Source: Bacterioplanes sp965233665 (GTDB lineage Bacteria > Pseudomonadota > Gammaproteobacteria > Pseudomonadales > Oceanobacteraceae). Taken from it: DNA of 64,000 nt. Under the pieces are notes generated by a model, which made no database searches, was not told where the DNA came from, and saw only the letters and a list, made by a program, of their open reading frames with translations. The translations under genes were made by a program, and so were the position numbers. The stretch covers positions 1 to 64,000 of the forward strand of contig CBDDTG010000042.1 in NCBI GenBank assembly GCA_965233665.1, given 5' to 3'. How positions within the stretch are numbered: position 1 is the first letter of the stretch; each line of letters opens with the position of its first letter. Of this stretch, positions 1-8,757 are shown in pieces.

Positions 1-195
1 CTCTACTTCTACGTTAAAAAAGCACACGTCGACGTAATCCCTGGTATTGAAGAGTACCTGGCAGAGTTTATGTCTGACCGTGCCATGGGTGAGTATGGTT
101 ACTTGGCTGAGAAAGGTATGATCCCAATGAAGGCTGCGGAAATGGCTACCGTACGTGCCAACGTACAGTCGCTGAAAACCTTGGCGGCCAACTGA
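1..195 (+). CDS. pstS: PstS, phosphate-binding protein (C-terminal part)
   Basis: Only the last 64 codons are in the window, open at the left edge in frame 1 and ending in TGA at 193-195. PstS is the periplasmic binding protein that hands phosphate to the PstCAB importer. The tail includes GEYGYLAEKGMIPM, which resembles the end of PstS-type phosphate-binding proteins, and pstC, pstA, pstB and phoU follow in the usual order. A hairpin directly downstream could make pstS mRNA more abundant than that of the permease genes. The identity rests mostly on position, because the diagnostic N-terminal half is missing. Confidence 0.85.
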   Translation, partial: LYFYVKKAHVDVIPGIEEYLAEFMSDRAMGEYGYLAEKGMIPMKAAEMATVRANVQSLKTLAAN

Positions 196-220
196 CGCTT
201 ATTGACATAAGCCGACAAAA

Positions 221-246
221 AAGCCGAGGCATCGCCTCGGCTTTGT
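221..246 (+). terminator. Hairpin after pstS (attenuator-like)
   Basis: A perfect 10 bp stem pairs 221-230 with 234-243 around a 3-nt loop, with an A run before it and a short T run after. Since pst genes continue on the same strand, it probably terminates part of the pstS transcripts rather than closing the operon. Confidence 0.65.
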
Positions 247-359
247 GCGTTAAAACCCCGGCCGGTAGGCCTGCTGAGCGCACTGCCAAAACGTCACCCT
301 GGTGTGGCACTAACGACAACGGGTCGCCCGCGGGCTGACCAGGAAGCAAACCCAATACC

Positions 360-1739
360 ATGAATTACAGTAGCTTACTCATTGCGATCGTGATTCTGTT
401 CGGCGGGGCTTACCTGCTAGGGCGGAATCGTGCACGTGCGCTGGCCAGTGCCGGCGGCGCGTTGCACTCGCTCCCTACCCATTATGGCGCGTTGATGGCG
501 CTATGGACCGGCTTACCCGCCGTTCTGCTGTTGCTGTTGTGGAGCCTGCTGCAAGGGCCGGTGGTGGATGCACTGTTGGTCAAACAGCTGCCGCAAGCCA
601 TTCAACAGGGCACGGCCATCGAGATTCAGCTGGCGCTGAGCAAGGTGCATAACCTCGCCCAAGGCGCTGGCTTGGCTGCCGATGCATCATTGCAGCCGGC
701 GGTTGAACATTTGCAGCAGTTAGAGGAGCGCAACCGCGTCCTGCATATGGGTGGCGCATTGGCCATTGCCTTGCTCGGCTTGGCCTTTAGCTGGCGTCGC
801 CTACGGCCTTCACTGCGCGCTCGCACCGAGGTAGAGCGCATCGTCAGCGTGCTGCTGTTTACCAGTTCTGGCATTGCGGTGTTAACCACCTTTGGCATTC
901 TGGCGTCGGTTTTGTACGAAGCCTGGGCGTTCTTTCAGAAAGTAAATGTGTTTGAGTTCCTGTTTGGCACCACTTGGTCGCCGCAGGTGGCGTTGCGTGC
1001 GGACCAGTCTGGCTCCTCCGGCAGCTTTGGCGCCGTGCCGCTGTTTACCGGCACCTTGCTGATTTCCCTGATTGCGATGTCGATTGCCGTGCCGGTGGGC
1101 TTGATGTCGGCGATTTATTTGTCTGAGTACGCCAGTGCAACGGTGCGCAAATACGCTAAGCCAGCGCTGGAAGTATTGGCTGGTATTCCGACCGTGGTGT
1201 ATGGCTTCTTCGCGGTATTGACCGTGGCGCCTTTTATCAAGGACAACGCCCTGGTGAATTATTTGGGCTTGGACGTTTCCTCTGAAAGCGCCCTGGCTGC
1301 AGGCCTGGTGATGGGCATTATGATCATTCCGTTCGTATCGTCGTTGTCGGATGACGTCATCAATGCGGTGCCGCAATCGCTGCGCGATGGCAGTTACGGC
1401 CTGGGCGCCACGCGCAGTGAAACCGTGCGTCAGGTGATCATTCCTGCGGCACTGCCCGGCATTGTCGGTGCCGTGATGCTGGCAGTATCACGCGCGATTG
1501 GTGAAACCATGATTGTGGCGATGGCCGCTGGCCTGGCCGCCAACCTCACGGCCAACCCTCTCGACTCCGTCACCACGGTTACGGTGCAGATCGTTACCTT
1601 GCTGGTGGGTGACCAAGAGTTTGACTCGCCGAAGACACTGGCGGCCTTCGCTCTGGGACTGGTGTTGTTCCTGGTGACGTTGACGCTGAACTTTATCGCT
1701 CTGAAAGTGGTGCAGAAATACCGGGAGCAATATGACTAA
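360..1739 (+). CDS. pstC: PstC, phosphate ABC transporter permease
   Basis: Inner-membrane permease subunit of the high-affinity phosphate importer, partner of PstA. The 459-residue protein is longer than the ~320-residue E. coli type: it has an N-terminal extension with two hydrophobic segments (about residues 1-22 and 40-65) and a soluble stretch before the permease core. The cytoplasmic loop that contacts the ATPase lies near residues 340-370 (RDGSYGLGATRSETVRQVI). The ATG is preceded by AGGAAG at good spacing. The stop overlaps the pstA start by 8 nt, which suggests translational coupling. Confidence 0.93.
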   Translation: MNYSSLLIAIVILFGGAYLLGRNRARALASAGGALHSLPTHYGALMALWTGLPAVLLLLLWSLLQGPVVDALLVKQLPQAIQQGTAIEIQLALSKVHNLAQGAGLAADASLQPAVEHLQQLEERNRVLHMGGALAIALLGLAFSWRRLRPSLRARTEVERIVSVLLFTSSGIAVLTTFGILASVLYEAWAFFQKVNVFEFLFGTTWSPQVALRADQSGSSGSFGAVPLFTGTLLISLIAMSIAVPVGLMSAIYLSEYASATVRKYAKPALEVLAGIPTVVYGFFAVLTVAPFIKDNALVNYLGLDVSSESALAAGLVMGIMIIPFVSSLSDDVINAVPQSLRDGSYGLGATRSETVRQVIIPAALPGIVGAVMLAVSRAIGETMIVAMAAGLAANLTANPLDSVTTVTVQIVTLLVGDQEFDSPKTLAAFALGLVLFLVTLTLNFIALKVVQKYREQYD

Positions 1740-3000
1740 TTTAACCACCCGAGAAAAAGTCGAGCGCAGCATGAAGCGCCGTCGGGCGTCGGAATCTCGT
1801 TTCCGCGCCTATGGTGTTGCTTCTGTGGTGTTTGGCCTGTTGTGCCTAGTGGTGCTGTTTACCGATATCTTGAGTAACGGTCTGTCGGCATTTGAACAAA
1901 CGGCCATGGACGTCAGCATTGAACTGGATGGTGACTACCTTGGCATTGACAGTCAGGCCGACGAAAGTGCCATTAAGCTGGCCAACTTCGATGGTTTGGT
2001 GAAGCGTCATTTTGTTCGTGACCTGCAACCACCGCGCAGCGAGCGTCGCCAACTGTTCAGTTTGATCAGTGCAGGCGCCGGTTGGCAGCTGCAAAAAATG
2101 GTACTGGAAGACCCATCACTGGTTGGGCAAACGGTCAATGTGGCGCTGTTGATGGACGACGATGTCGATCAATGGTTTAAACACTATCGCGGCCACAAAC
2201 CCCACCCGGTACTGAATGAAACACAGCTGGGCTGGTTGAATCAGTGGGCCGATGAAGGACGCTTGCACACCAACTTCAACACGCTGTTTTTCACCAATGG
2301 TGACTCCAGCGAGCCTGAGTTGGCGGGCATTCGTGGTGCCATTACCGGCACCTTCCTGACCTTGATCGTGACCTTCTTGCTGTCGTTCCCCATTGGTATT
2401 GCGGCGGCCATTTATTTAGAAGAGTTTGCTCCACGCAATAAGATCACCGAGTTTGTTGAAATTAACATCAACAACCTAGCCGCCGTGCCGTCGATTACCT
2501 TCGGCTTGCTCGGCTTGGCGATCTTTATCAACCTGTTTGGCGTAACGCGCTCGACGCCGTTGGTGGGTGGTTTAGTGCTGACGCTGATGACCTTGCCGAC
2601 CATTATTATTTCTGGCCGCGCCGCCATCAAAGCCGTGCCGCCGTCCATCCGCGAAGCTGCCTATGGCCTGGGGGCGTCGAAGATGCAGGTGGTGTTCCAC
2701 CATGTGCTGCCGCTGGCGCTGCCCGGTATGCTGACCGGTACCATCATTGGTATGGCGCAAGCGCTGGGTGAAACAGCGCCGCTGTTAATGATTGGTATGA
2801 TTGCCTTTGTGGTGGATGTGCCGGGTTTTATTACCGACCCATCGACGGTGTTGCCGGTGCAAATCTTTTTGTGGTCAAACGGCTCCGAAGCCGCCTTCAC
2901 CGAGCGCACCTCGGGCGCCATTATTGTGCTGCTGTGCTTCCTCATTACCATGAATGCGGCCGCGGTATGGTTGCGTCGTAAACTGGAGCGCCGCTGGTAA
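1732..3000 (+). CDS. pstA: PstA, phosphate ABC transporter permease
   Basis: Second membrane subunit of the phosphate importer. The 422-residue protein has a first hydrophobic segment near residues 25-50, a large soluble insert (about 55-195), then the permease core. The ATPase-contact loop REAAYGLGASKMQVVFHHV lies near residues 305-325. Such long inserts are common in PstA proteins of marine gammaproteobacteria and are not a sign of damage. It overlaps pstC by 8 nt and is followed by pstB after 39 bp. Confidence 0.93.
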   Translation: MTNLTTREKVERSMKRRRASESRFRAYGVASVVFGLLCLVVLFTDILSNGLSAFEQTAMDVSIELDGDYLGIDSQADESAIKLANFDGLVKRHFVRDLQPPRSERRQLFSLISAGAGWQLQKMVLEDPSLVGQTVNVALLMDDDVDQWFKHYRGHKPHPVLNETQLGWLNQWADEGRLHTNFNTLFFTNGDSSEPELAGIRGAITGTFLTLIVTFLLSFPIGIAAAIYLEEFAPRNKITEFVEININNLAAVPSITFGLLGLAIFINLFGVTRSTPLVGGLVLTLMTLPTIIISGRAAIKAVPPSIREAAYGLGASKMQVVFHHVLPLALPGMLTGTIIGMAQALGETAPLLMIGMIAFVVDVPGFITDPSTVLPVQIFLWSNGSEAAFTERTSGAIIVLLCFLITMNAAAVWLRRKLERRW

Positions 3001-3039
3001 GCGGCCGCCCCGGCTACCAAGATTTAGTTAGGTACCAAC

Positions 3040-3843
3040 ATGAGCATTATTGAAAATCATACAACCAACGGTCTTGCCTTCTCGGAGGAGGCCAAGCTCC
3101 AGGCGCGCAATGTAAACGTGTTTTATGGCGACAAACAGGCCATTTATGACGTCAGCTTGGACATCGGTGCCAATGAAGTGATCGCACTGATTGGCCCATC
3201 GGGCTGCGGTAAGTCGACCTTTTTGCGTTGCCTGAACCGTATGAACGACACCATTGATATCTGCCGCATTGAAGGCGATATCCTGTTGGATGAAGAAAAC
3301 ATCTACGACCCCAAAGTTGACGTCGTGCCCTTGCGCGCACGTGTGGGCATGGTGTTCCAGAAGCCCAACCCTTTTCCCAAGTCGATTTATGACAACATCG
3401 CCTATGGCCCTCGCATTCACGGCTTAGCGCAGTCGCGCGTTGAGTTGGATGAAATCGTCGAGCGCAGCTTGCAACGTGCCGGCTTGTGGAACGAGGTTAA
3501 AGACCGCTTGCATTCGCCTGGCACAGGTTTGTCGGGTGGTCAGCAGCAGCGCTTATGCATTGCCCGTACCATTGCCGTAGATCCTGAAGTGATCTTGATG
3601 GATGAACCTTGTTCCGCGCTAGATCCGATTGCAACGGCTAAAATTGAAGAACTGATCGACGAATTGCGTGAAAACTACACCATCGCCATCGTGACTCACT
3701 CCATGCAGCAGGCTGCACGGGTGTCGCAGCGCACGGCCTACTTTCACATGGGCCAGCTGATCGAAGTGAATCCGACGGACCAAGTGTTTACCACGCCCGA
3801 GCACTCACTCACCGAAGCCTACATCACCGGCCGCTTCGGCTAA
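3040..3843 (+). CDS. pstB: PstB, phosphate ABC transporter ATPase
   Basis: Cytoplasmic ATPase that drives PstCA. Visible motifs are Walker A GPSGCGKST at residues 52-60, the ABC signature LSGGQQQR near 164-171, Walker B VILMDEP near 184-190 and the switch histidine in VTHSMQQA. The length of 267 residues is normal for the family. phoU starts 10 bp downstream. Confidence 0.96.
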   Translation: MSIIENHTTNGLAFSEEAKLQARNVNVFYGDKQAIYDVSLDIGANEVIALIGPSGCGKSTFLRCLNRMNDTIDICRIEGDILLDEENIYDPKVDVVPLRARVGMVFQKPNPFPKSIYDNIAYGPRIHGLAQSRVELDEIVERSLQRAGLWNEVKDRLHSPGTGLSGGQQQRLCIARTIAVDPEVILMDEPCSALDPIATAKIEELIDELRENYTIAIVTHSMQQAARVSQRTAYFHMGQLIEVNPTDQVFTTPEHSLTEAYITGRFG

Positions 3844-3853
3844 GGACTGAATT

Positions 3854-4582
3854 ATGGATATGAACTTCAATCAGCATATATCTGGTCAGTTTAATGCTGA
3901 TCTGGAGGCCATTCGCAACCACATGATGGGCATGGGTGGCCTGGTCGAGCGTCAGGTCTCTGCCGCCATCGAAGCCATTTGTGGCGGCGACACCAGTGGC
4001 GCTGACGACATCATCCGCCGTGAGGATGAGGTCGATAACATGGAAGTGACCATCGACAATGAATGCACGCAGATTCTGGTTCGGCGCCAGCCCGCTGCCT
4101 CGGATTTGCGCATGGTGTTAGCGGTGTCGCGGGTGGTGCGCGATTTAGAGCGCATTGGCGATGAAGCATGCAAAATTGCCATTCACACACTGGAAGTGGC
4201 GGATGCGCGTAACTCGCAAATCTGCCAACAGTCATTGCGCTACATGGGCGCTGAAGTGGTGAAAATGATTGCCGGTGCATTGGATGCCTTTGCGCGGGCC
4301 GACGTTGACGGTGCCATTGAAGTGGTACGCAACGACAAGCTCGTCGACAAGCAATACGCCGCCGCCTTGCGCGAGTTGATTACCTACATGATGGAAGACC
4401 CACGCTCCATTTCTCAGGCCATCAACATCCTGTGGATACTGCGTGCTCTGGAGCGTATTGGTGATCACGCCCGTAACATCTCTGAGCAGGTTATTTACCT
4501 TGTCAGTGGTATGGATGTTCGTCATACGCCACTGGCGGAAATGGAAGAGCAGGCGCAGAAAGATGACAGCGGCAATGCCTGA
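3854..4582 (+). CDS. phoU: PhoU, phosphate signalling regulator
   Basis: Helical protein linking the Pst transporter to the PhoR kinase and repressing the Pho response when phosphate is plentiful. The 242-residue protein shows the two PhoU repeats, each with a metal-binding E/DxxxD-type helix (about residues 20-115 and 125-220) and the repeated RDLERIGDEA and RALERIGDHARNI motifs. It is the last gene of the pst operon, and a strong terminator follows it. Confidence 0.95.
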   Translation: MDMNFNQHISGQFNADLEAIRNHMMGMGGLVERQVSAAIEAICGGDTSGADDIIRREDEVDNMEVTIDNECTQILVRRQPAASDLRMVLAVSRVVRDLERIGDEACKIAIHTLEVADARNSQICQQSLRYMGAEVVKMIAGALDAFARADVDGAIEVVRNDKLVDKQYAAALRELITYMMEDPRSISQAINILWILRALERIGDHARNISEQVIYLVSGMDVRHTPLAEMEEQAQKDDSGNA

Positions 4583-4610
4583 TACTTATAGGTTTTCTTG
4601 CTGATAAAAA

Positions 4611-4644
4611 GCGGCGTTTCGGCTAACTGAAGCGCCGTTTTTTT
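4611..4644 (+). terminator. Terminator of the pst-phoU operon
   Basis: A 9 bp stem (4612-4620 with 4629-4637, one G-U pair) with an 8-nt loop is followed by seven T residues at 4638-4644, the usual form of an intrinsic terminator. Confidence 0.85.
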
Positions 4645-4693
4645 ATGTCCGTTGAATGGCTGACTAAGGTTAATAAGGGGAGTCGACATAAGT

Positions 4694-4762
4694 TTGCAAT
4701 AAAACTGTCACATCGACAGTGGTTGTCATAAAACTGCAATCTTTCTGCAACATGATTGTCAC
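4694..4762 (+). promoter_or_regulatory. Array of Pho-box repeats upstream of the porin
   Basis: PhoB binds direct repeats of a CTGTCAT-like 7-mer spaced 11 bp apart by A/T-rich 4-mers. Here TTGCAAT-AAAA-CTGTCAC occupies 4694-4711. A second block in 11 bp register holds four repeats: TTGTCAT (4723), CTGCAAT (4734), CTGCAAC (4745) and TTGTCAC (4756-4762). The array ends 33 bp before the porin start codon. Six half-sites in one promoter predict strong phosphate-starvation control; the binding itself is inferred. Confidence 0.8.
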
Positions 4763-4795
4763 CCAAACGTAATACTCACTTTTGGCGGAAATGCT

Positions 4796-5710
4796 ATGAA
4801 AAAACATGCGTTGTGGTTGGCCCTGGCGGCACCTTTGACGGCCCAAGCGGCAGACACGATTGAAATTCAAATGCCGGACTTCTACGGCAAGCTGAATCTG
4901 ACGGTACAGGCAAACGATGACAGCAAAGGTGATTACACCGAAGTCAGCAGCAATGCCTCGCGTTTGGGTTTAAAAGGCAAAGGCCAGCTCAAGCACGGCA
5001 TCGAAGCCATCTATCAGGTTGAATATCAAACCACGCCCGACACCAAGGATGGCGACTTCTCCCAACGCAATACCTTTATTGGTTTGCAAGGGGATGCTGG
5101 CCAGTTGATCATTGGTACCTTTGATACGCCGCTGAAAAAGCTGCAAAACAAAGTCGACCAGTTCAATGACCTGGAAGGCGACATCAAAAGCGCGATTACC
5201 AATAGCGATAACCGTGAGGGCGACAGCGTCATGTACACCAGCCCACGCTTGGTTGGTTTGCAGTTGGCCGTGGATTACATCAGCTCCGAAGATCCAGACG
5301 TGAACGACGGCACCTCGGTGGCCTTGAACTATGAACGCGGCGCTGTGTACGTTGGCGTAGCACGCGACACCGACGTTGAAGCGGAAGGCATCGACGCGAC
5401 CCGTGTCGTGGCCCAAGCGAAACTGGCGGGCTTGCAGGTCGGTGCCTTGTGGGAACAGCAAGAAGCCGACGACATTGAAGCCGATGGCTGGGTTGCATCG
5501 CTGGCGTATAAGCTGGATGGCGGCGTGGCGTTAAAAGCGCAGTATGGCCAGTCCGACATTGTCGCCGAAGGCATGACCACCTACAGCGTTGGCGCTGACT
5601 ACAGCCTGGGCAAAGGCGCCAAAGCCAAGCTGTTCTATACCGACGAAAGCGCGGATGACGAAAGCAAAGACGCCAGCTACGCCGGCCTAGGTCTGGAATA
5701 TAAGTTCTAA
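4796..5710 (+). CDS. Gram-negative porin, probably phosphate-regulated
   Basis: Outer-membrane beta-barrel channel of 304 residues, with a signal peptide ending around AQAA (residue 19) and a typical C-terminal YKF. The body alternates short amphipathic strands with acidic loops, and the start DFYGKLNLTVQA is typical of general (porin_4-like) porins. GGCGGAAA precedes the ATG. The Pho-box array directly upstream suggests that it admits phosphate or organophosphate, in the way PhoE or OprP does, but the sequence is not close enough to assign it to either family. Confidence 0.85.
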   Translation: MKKHALWLALAAPLTAQAADTIEIQMPDFYGKLNLTVQANDDSKGDYTEVSSNASRLGLKGKGQLKHGIEAIYQVEYQTTPDTKDGDFSQRNTFIGLQGDAGQLIIGTFDTPLKKLQNKVDQFNDLEGDIKSAITNSDNREGDSVMYTSPRLVGLQLAVDYISSEDPDVNDGTSVALNYERGAVYVGVARDTDVEAEGIDATRVVAQAKLAGLQVGALWEQQEADDIEADGWVASLAYKLDGGVALKAQYGQSDIVAEGMTTYSVGADYSLGKGAKAKLFYTDESADDESKDASYAGLGLEYKF

Positions 5711-5731
5711 GGCCACACTGCTTTGAGCAAC

Positions 5732-5755
5732 AGCGATCACAGCTATGTGATCGCT
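5732..5755. terminator. Hairpin between convergent genes
   Basis: A perfect 10 bp stem (5732-5741 with 5746-5755) and a 4-nt loop lie between the porin stop and the stop of the opposite-strand kinase gene. There is no T run on either strand, so this is a weak or bidirectional terminator at best. Confidence 0.45.
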
Positions 5756-5759
5756 TCGC

Positions 5760-7031
5760 TTATAGCGACCGCACCCGCTCGGGGGGCAATACAAAACTAA
5801 AGGTACTGCCTTGGCCCAATCGGGAGTCGATTTCCAATTGGGCATCGTGATGTTCGAGGGCGTGCTTAACGATGGCCAAGCCCAAACCTGAACCACCGAC
5901 GGTGGATTCGCGCGAGTCGTCCACACGATAAAAACGCTCAGTCAGGCGGTTAATGTGTTCGGGGGCAATGCCCGGCCCTTGATCGCTGACGCTAATTCTG
6001 AGCCCTTGCCCAGCGCTGCTGAGGCGCAGTTCGACTTCACCGTCACCGCCGTATTTATAAGCGTTAGTGAGCAGGTTGCTGAGCACGGTGCGCAGCTCTT
6101 CCTCAAACCCCAAGACCTCAACATCATGCTCGCAGCTCAGCTTGACTGGATTGCTGGCGTAGGATTGCAGTTGATCGACCACGCTGCTGGCCAAACGGCG
6201 AATGTTAAAGTACTCGCCTGTGTTGTCACTGTTGGCGCTTTCTAGGCGTGACAGCTCGATCAGGTCGTTCACCAGGCTTTGCATGCGCTCGCCTTGGCCC
6301 GACATTTGGTGAACGGCTTTATTCAGACTGGCCGGCAGTTCCATGTCCTGCAGCATTTCTAGATAACCGTTGATGACGGTGAGGGGAGTGCGTAACTCGT
6401 GCGATACGTCGGCAATAAAGTTTTGGCGCATGGTTTCGACGCGCTTGCGTTCAGTGACATCGCGTACCAGCAGTACTTTTTGATCGACACCAAATTGCGT
6501 GATCTGCACCATCAGGGTTTGCGGGCGAATGTTCTGAAAATCGAACTGCAGCGCTTTGCTGTAGTCACCATGGTCGAAGAATTTGGTAAAACGTGGGCTG
6601 CGCAGCAGGTTTTTGACATGCTGGCCTTGGTCTTCTTCGCGCAAGCCGAGCAAGCGGGTGGCGGCGCTGTTGAAGTTGGTGATGTAACCGTCGGCGTCGA
6701 TGACCAAAACGCCATCGTGCAGAGATTCAATGCCTTCGTTGTAGCGTCTGAGCTGACGGGCCTGTTGGCTGAGTTTGGTGCGCAGATTTTTTTCGCGCCG
6801 CACAATGCGGTCGACGCTGTAGCCAACCAAGCCGCTGTCTTGCGGCGGCGGGCCAAAGCGATGGCTCCAGCGATACAAGTTGGCCATGGCTCGCAGCGAC
6901 ATGGCATGAGCGACGGTCATGCCCACCACTAATCCTGGTAATGGGTAGCCTACCGACCAGCCCGCTGCCAGGCCCAAACCCACAGGTACTGCGACACGCA
7001 GCAGTTCTCTCTGCCAAATACCCTGTTGCAA
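5760..7031 (-). CDS. PhoR-like sensor histidine kinase (paralogue)
   Basis: Membrane-bound sensor kinase of 423 residues. An N-terminal hydrophobic hairpin (about 10-45) precedes a PAS domain (about 98-195), the dimerisation/phosphoacceptor helix with His211 (DVSHELRTPL) and an ATPase domain with DQGPGIA and GGSGLGLAIV. This is the domain order of E. coli PhoR, without a periplasmic sensor domain. The start is TTG with GAGGT upstream. It follows the response regulator by 26 bp. A second, more typical phoR is at 12304-13602, so this is a duplicated PhoR-like kinase whose signal is unknown. Confidence 0.85.
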   Translation of the reverse strand: MQQGIWQRELLRVAVPVGLGLAAGWSVGYPLPGLVVGMTVAHAMSLRAMANLYRWSHRFGPPPQDSGLVGYSVDRIVRREKNLRTKLSQQARQLRRYNEGIESLHDGVLVIDADGYITNFNSAATRLLGLREEDQGQHVKNLLRSPRFTKFFDHGDYSKALQFDFQNIRPQTLMVQITQFGVDQKVLLVRDVTERKRVETMRQNFIADVSHELRTPLTVINGYLEMLQDMELPASLNKAVHQMSGQGERMQSLVNDLIELSRLESANSDNTGEYFNIRRLASSVVDQLQSYASNPVKLSCEHDVEVLGFEEELRTVLSNLLTNAYKYGGDGEVELRLSSAGQGLRISVSDQGPGIAPEHINRLTERFYRVDDSRESTVGGSGLGLAIVKHALEHHDAQLEIDSRLGQGSTFSFVLPPERVRSL

Positions 7032-7057
7032 GGGCTACCTCACTTTGTATAAAGCGG

Positions 7058-7762
7058 TTATCCGTTAGTCACCGCGTCCGGAGTGAAGCGGTAACCCGCG
7101 CCCCGGACTGTCTGAATCATGGCCTGTTGGTCTTGTGGACTTAAGGCCTTGCGCAAACGGCGGATGTGCACGTCTACGGTACGGTCTTCGACATAAACAT
7201 TGCCGCCCCACACCCGGTCGAGCAGCTGGGCGCGGGAGTATACCCGATTGGGGTGCAGCATAAAGAACTCCAGCAAGCGGAACTCTAATGGCCCCAGGCT
7301 AATGGGTTGCCCCTCAATGCTGCATTCTTGAGCGTTGCGGTCGAGCACGGTCAGACCAAAGCGTATGCAACCGTCTTCGCTCGCCCCTTGGCTGCGGCGC
7401 AGCACAGCGCGCACCCGAGCGATGAGTTCGCGTGGTGAAAACGGTTTTACCACGTAATCGTCGGCACCAGCCTCCAGGCCATTGATGCGATCGTCCTCAT
7501 CGCCACGCGCGGTCAGCAGAATGATGGGGATGTCAGCCGTACGTTCGTCTTTTTTTAGCCGCCGGGTGAGTTCAATGCCGGATAGCATGGGCATCATCCA
7601 ATCGAGCAAAATCAAATCTGGGCGATCATTGACCACCATTTGATGAGCGAGATGGCCGTTGGCCGCCAGTTTGACCTGAAACCCAGCCAGCTCCAGGCTG
7701 GTTGAAATCATCTCGCAAATGGCCGGTTCGTCGTCCACCACCAGGATATGGCTTCCACTCAT
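7058..7762 (-). CDS. PhoB-like response regulator (paralogue)
   Basis: OmpR/PhoB-class transcription factor of 234 residues. The receiver domain (1-120) carries acidic residues at 10-11, phosphoacceptor Asp54 (LILLDWMMP) and the YVVKPFSP lysine loop. The winged-helix domain (about 130-230) contains the NVYVEDRTVDVHIRRLRKAL recognition region, which is essentially that of PhoB. It is cotranscribed with the kinase downstream. The recognition helix matches the other PhoB copy (13606-14304) almost exactly, so the two may share DNA sites. No clear Pho box precedes this copy. Confidence 0.87.
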   Translation of the reverse strand: MSGSHILVVDDEPAICEMISTSLELAGFQVKLAANGHLAHQMVVNDRPDLILLDWMMPMLSGIELTRRLKKDERTADIPIILLTARGDEDDRINGLEAGADDYVVKPFSPRELIARVRAVLRRSQGASEDGCIRFGLTVLDRNAQECSIEGQPISLGPLEFRLLEFFMLHPNRVYSRAQLLDRVWGGNVYVEDRTVDVHIRRLRKALSPQDQQAMIQTVRGAGYRFTPDAVTNG

Positions 7763-7946
7763 TTTGCGCGCCCCGTATTGTGCAGAAAAATCCGGCCATC
7801 ATTGTGACATTTTTATGAATTCCTGGCAGCGTTTAGCGCTTTGGCTGATGCTGTGCTCAAGTTGCTAATAAGCTGCTTTGCGCCACTTCTGGGTGAACAG
7901 CTAACGCTTGATAGATTCAACTTTTGAAGTTTCCTGCACAATGGGG

Positions 7947-7975
7947 TTGACGACCGCCATCTTGGTCAGTAATAT
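7947..7975 (+). promoter_or_regulatory. Promoter of tRNA-Thr
   Basis: A -35 TTGACG at 7947-7952 and a -10 TAATAT at 7970-7975 are spaced by 17 bp. A GC-rich discriminator (CCCCGCCC) follows, typical of stable-RNA promoters under stringent control. Confidence 0.8.
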
Positions 7976-7988
7976 CCCCGCCCACTTA

Positions 7989-8064
<76 letters not shown>

Positions 8065-8070
8065 TATTAA

Positions 8071-8097
8071 AAACCCGCTCATTGAGCGGGTTTTTTT
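8071..8097 (+). terminator. Terminator of tRNA-Thr
   Basis: A 10 bp stem (8071-8080 with 8084-8093) with a 3-nt loop runs into seven T residues at 8091-8097. Confidence 0.88.
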
Positions 8098-8166
8098 ATG
8101 CCTGTCTGTTGCTGCTTTCGCACCGATTACTCACTATGCATGCTTTAACCGTGTTGCAGGAGAGCC

Positions 8167-8490
8167 GTGTTGGAGTGGTTAAATCAATTATCAAGCTATC
8201 TGCGCCCTTATCTGGACGACATCGCCCTGGCCATTGTGGCAACGCTGCTGGTGATTTTTGGTGGCACCATCAATGATTTGGTTCGACATGCATTACGCCG
8301 TCAGAAAGTGTGGCTGCGGGTCGCGGTTTTTATTGCCTTGTGTGCGTTTGGCTACGGAGCGTTGTCGGTGTGGCTGACACCCATGCTGGAGGGGTGGTTG
8401 CGGCAGTTGCCAGGTTGGCAGATGTTGTTGGCGGTAATAAGTAGCTTTGTGGTCGTGGGGATGTTGGCTGAGCGTTACAAAAAAAGCTAA
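8167..8490 (+). CDS. DUF3392 family membrane protein
   Basis: Small inner-membrane protein of 107 residues with three hydrophobic segments (about 18-38, 48-68 and 80-100). LRPYLDDIALAIVATLLVIFG and FGYGALSVWLTPML match the conserved pattern of DUF3392 proteins of gammaproteobacteria as I know it. The start is GTG at 8167 with AGGAG 5 nt upstream. The function is unknown. Confidence 0.8.
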   Translation: MLEWLNQLSSYLRPYLDDIALAIVATLLVIFGGTINDLVRHALRRQKVWLRVAVFIALCAFGYGALSVWLTPMLEGWLRQLPGWQMLLAVISSFVVVGMLAERYKKS

Positions 8491-8495
8491 GCCCC

Positions 8496-8757
8496 AAAAA
8501 AATCGGGCGCTGTAAACATCCTGTCTACAGCGCCACAGCACCCTAAATCATCCTGATCAACATTCTTCCGTGGGCAATCCTCTGCCGACTGACTTCATCC
8601 TTGCTAGTATTCCGTTACGGCTGGCCTCCTGGCCTGGCTCTCCTGAGCAACTTCCGTGTGGCGTCCTTCGCCATCTTCCTTGCAGGCCTCCTACCTGATC
8701 CAAACTGCGTCCTCATCATCCTGATGGGTGAAGCGTCCTGCTTCACTGCCTCCCTAC
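8496..8757 (-). ncRNA. csrB: CsrB-family regulatory RNA (CsrA sponge)
   Basis: Read on the minus strand, this gene-free stretch has 17 GGA motifs in about 260 nt, many as CAGGATG, AGGA or GGGA and several in hairpin loops, for example ATCAGGATGATG near 8713-8724. It ends in a 9 bp stem (8506-8514 with 8526-8534) followed on the minus strand by seven T residues (8496-8502), an intrinsic terminator. This is the design of CsrB, which holds many copies of CsrA and relieves translational repression. A -10-like TATTGT lies at 8770-8765, so transcription should start near 8757. A UvrY/GacA-type palindrome sits ~175 bp upstream. RsmY/RsmZ-type RNAs are usually much shorter, so CsrB is the better name. 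Confidence 0.85.
8506..8534 (-). terminator. Terminator of the CsrB-type RNA
   Basis: The perfect 9 bp stem has its T run only on the minus strand (A residues 8496-8502 on the plus strand). It therefore ends a leftward transcript and is not the terminator of the DUF3392 gene. Confidence 0.85.

Noticed and set aside
882..1376. 164-residue minus-strand frame inside pstC
   Set aside because: Rich in Arg, His and Gln as expected for an antisense shadow; no supporting signal.
5732..5755. TCACA-N4-TGTGA palindrome as a CRP site
   Set aside because: It lies between two convergent stop codons, where a hairpin terminator is more plausible than an activator site.
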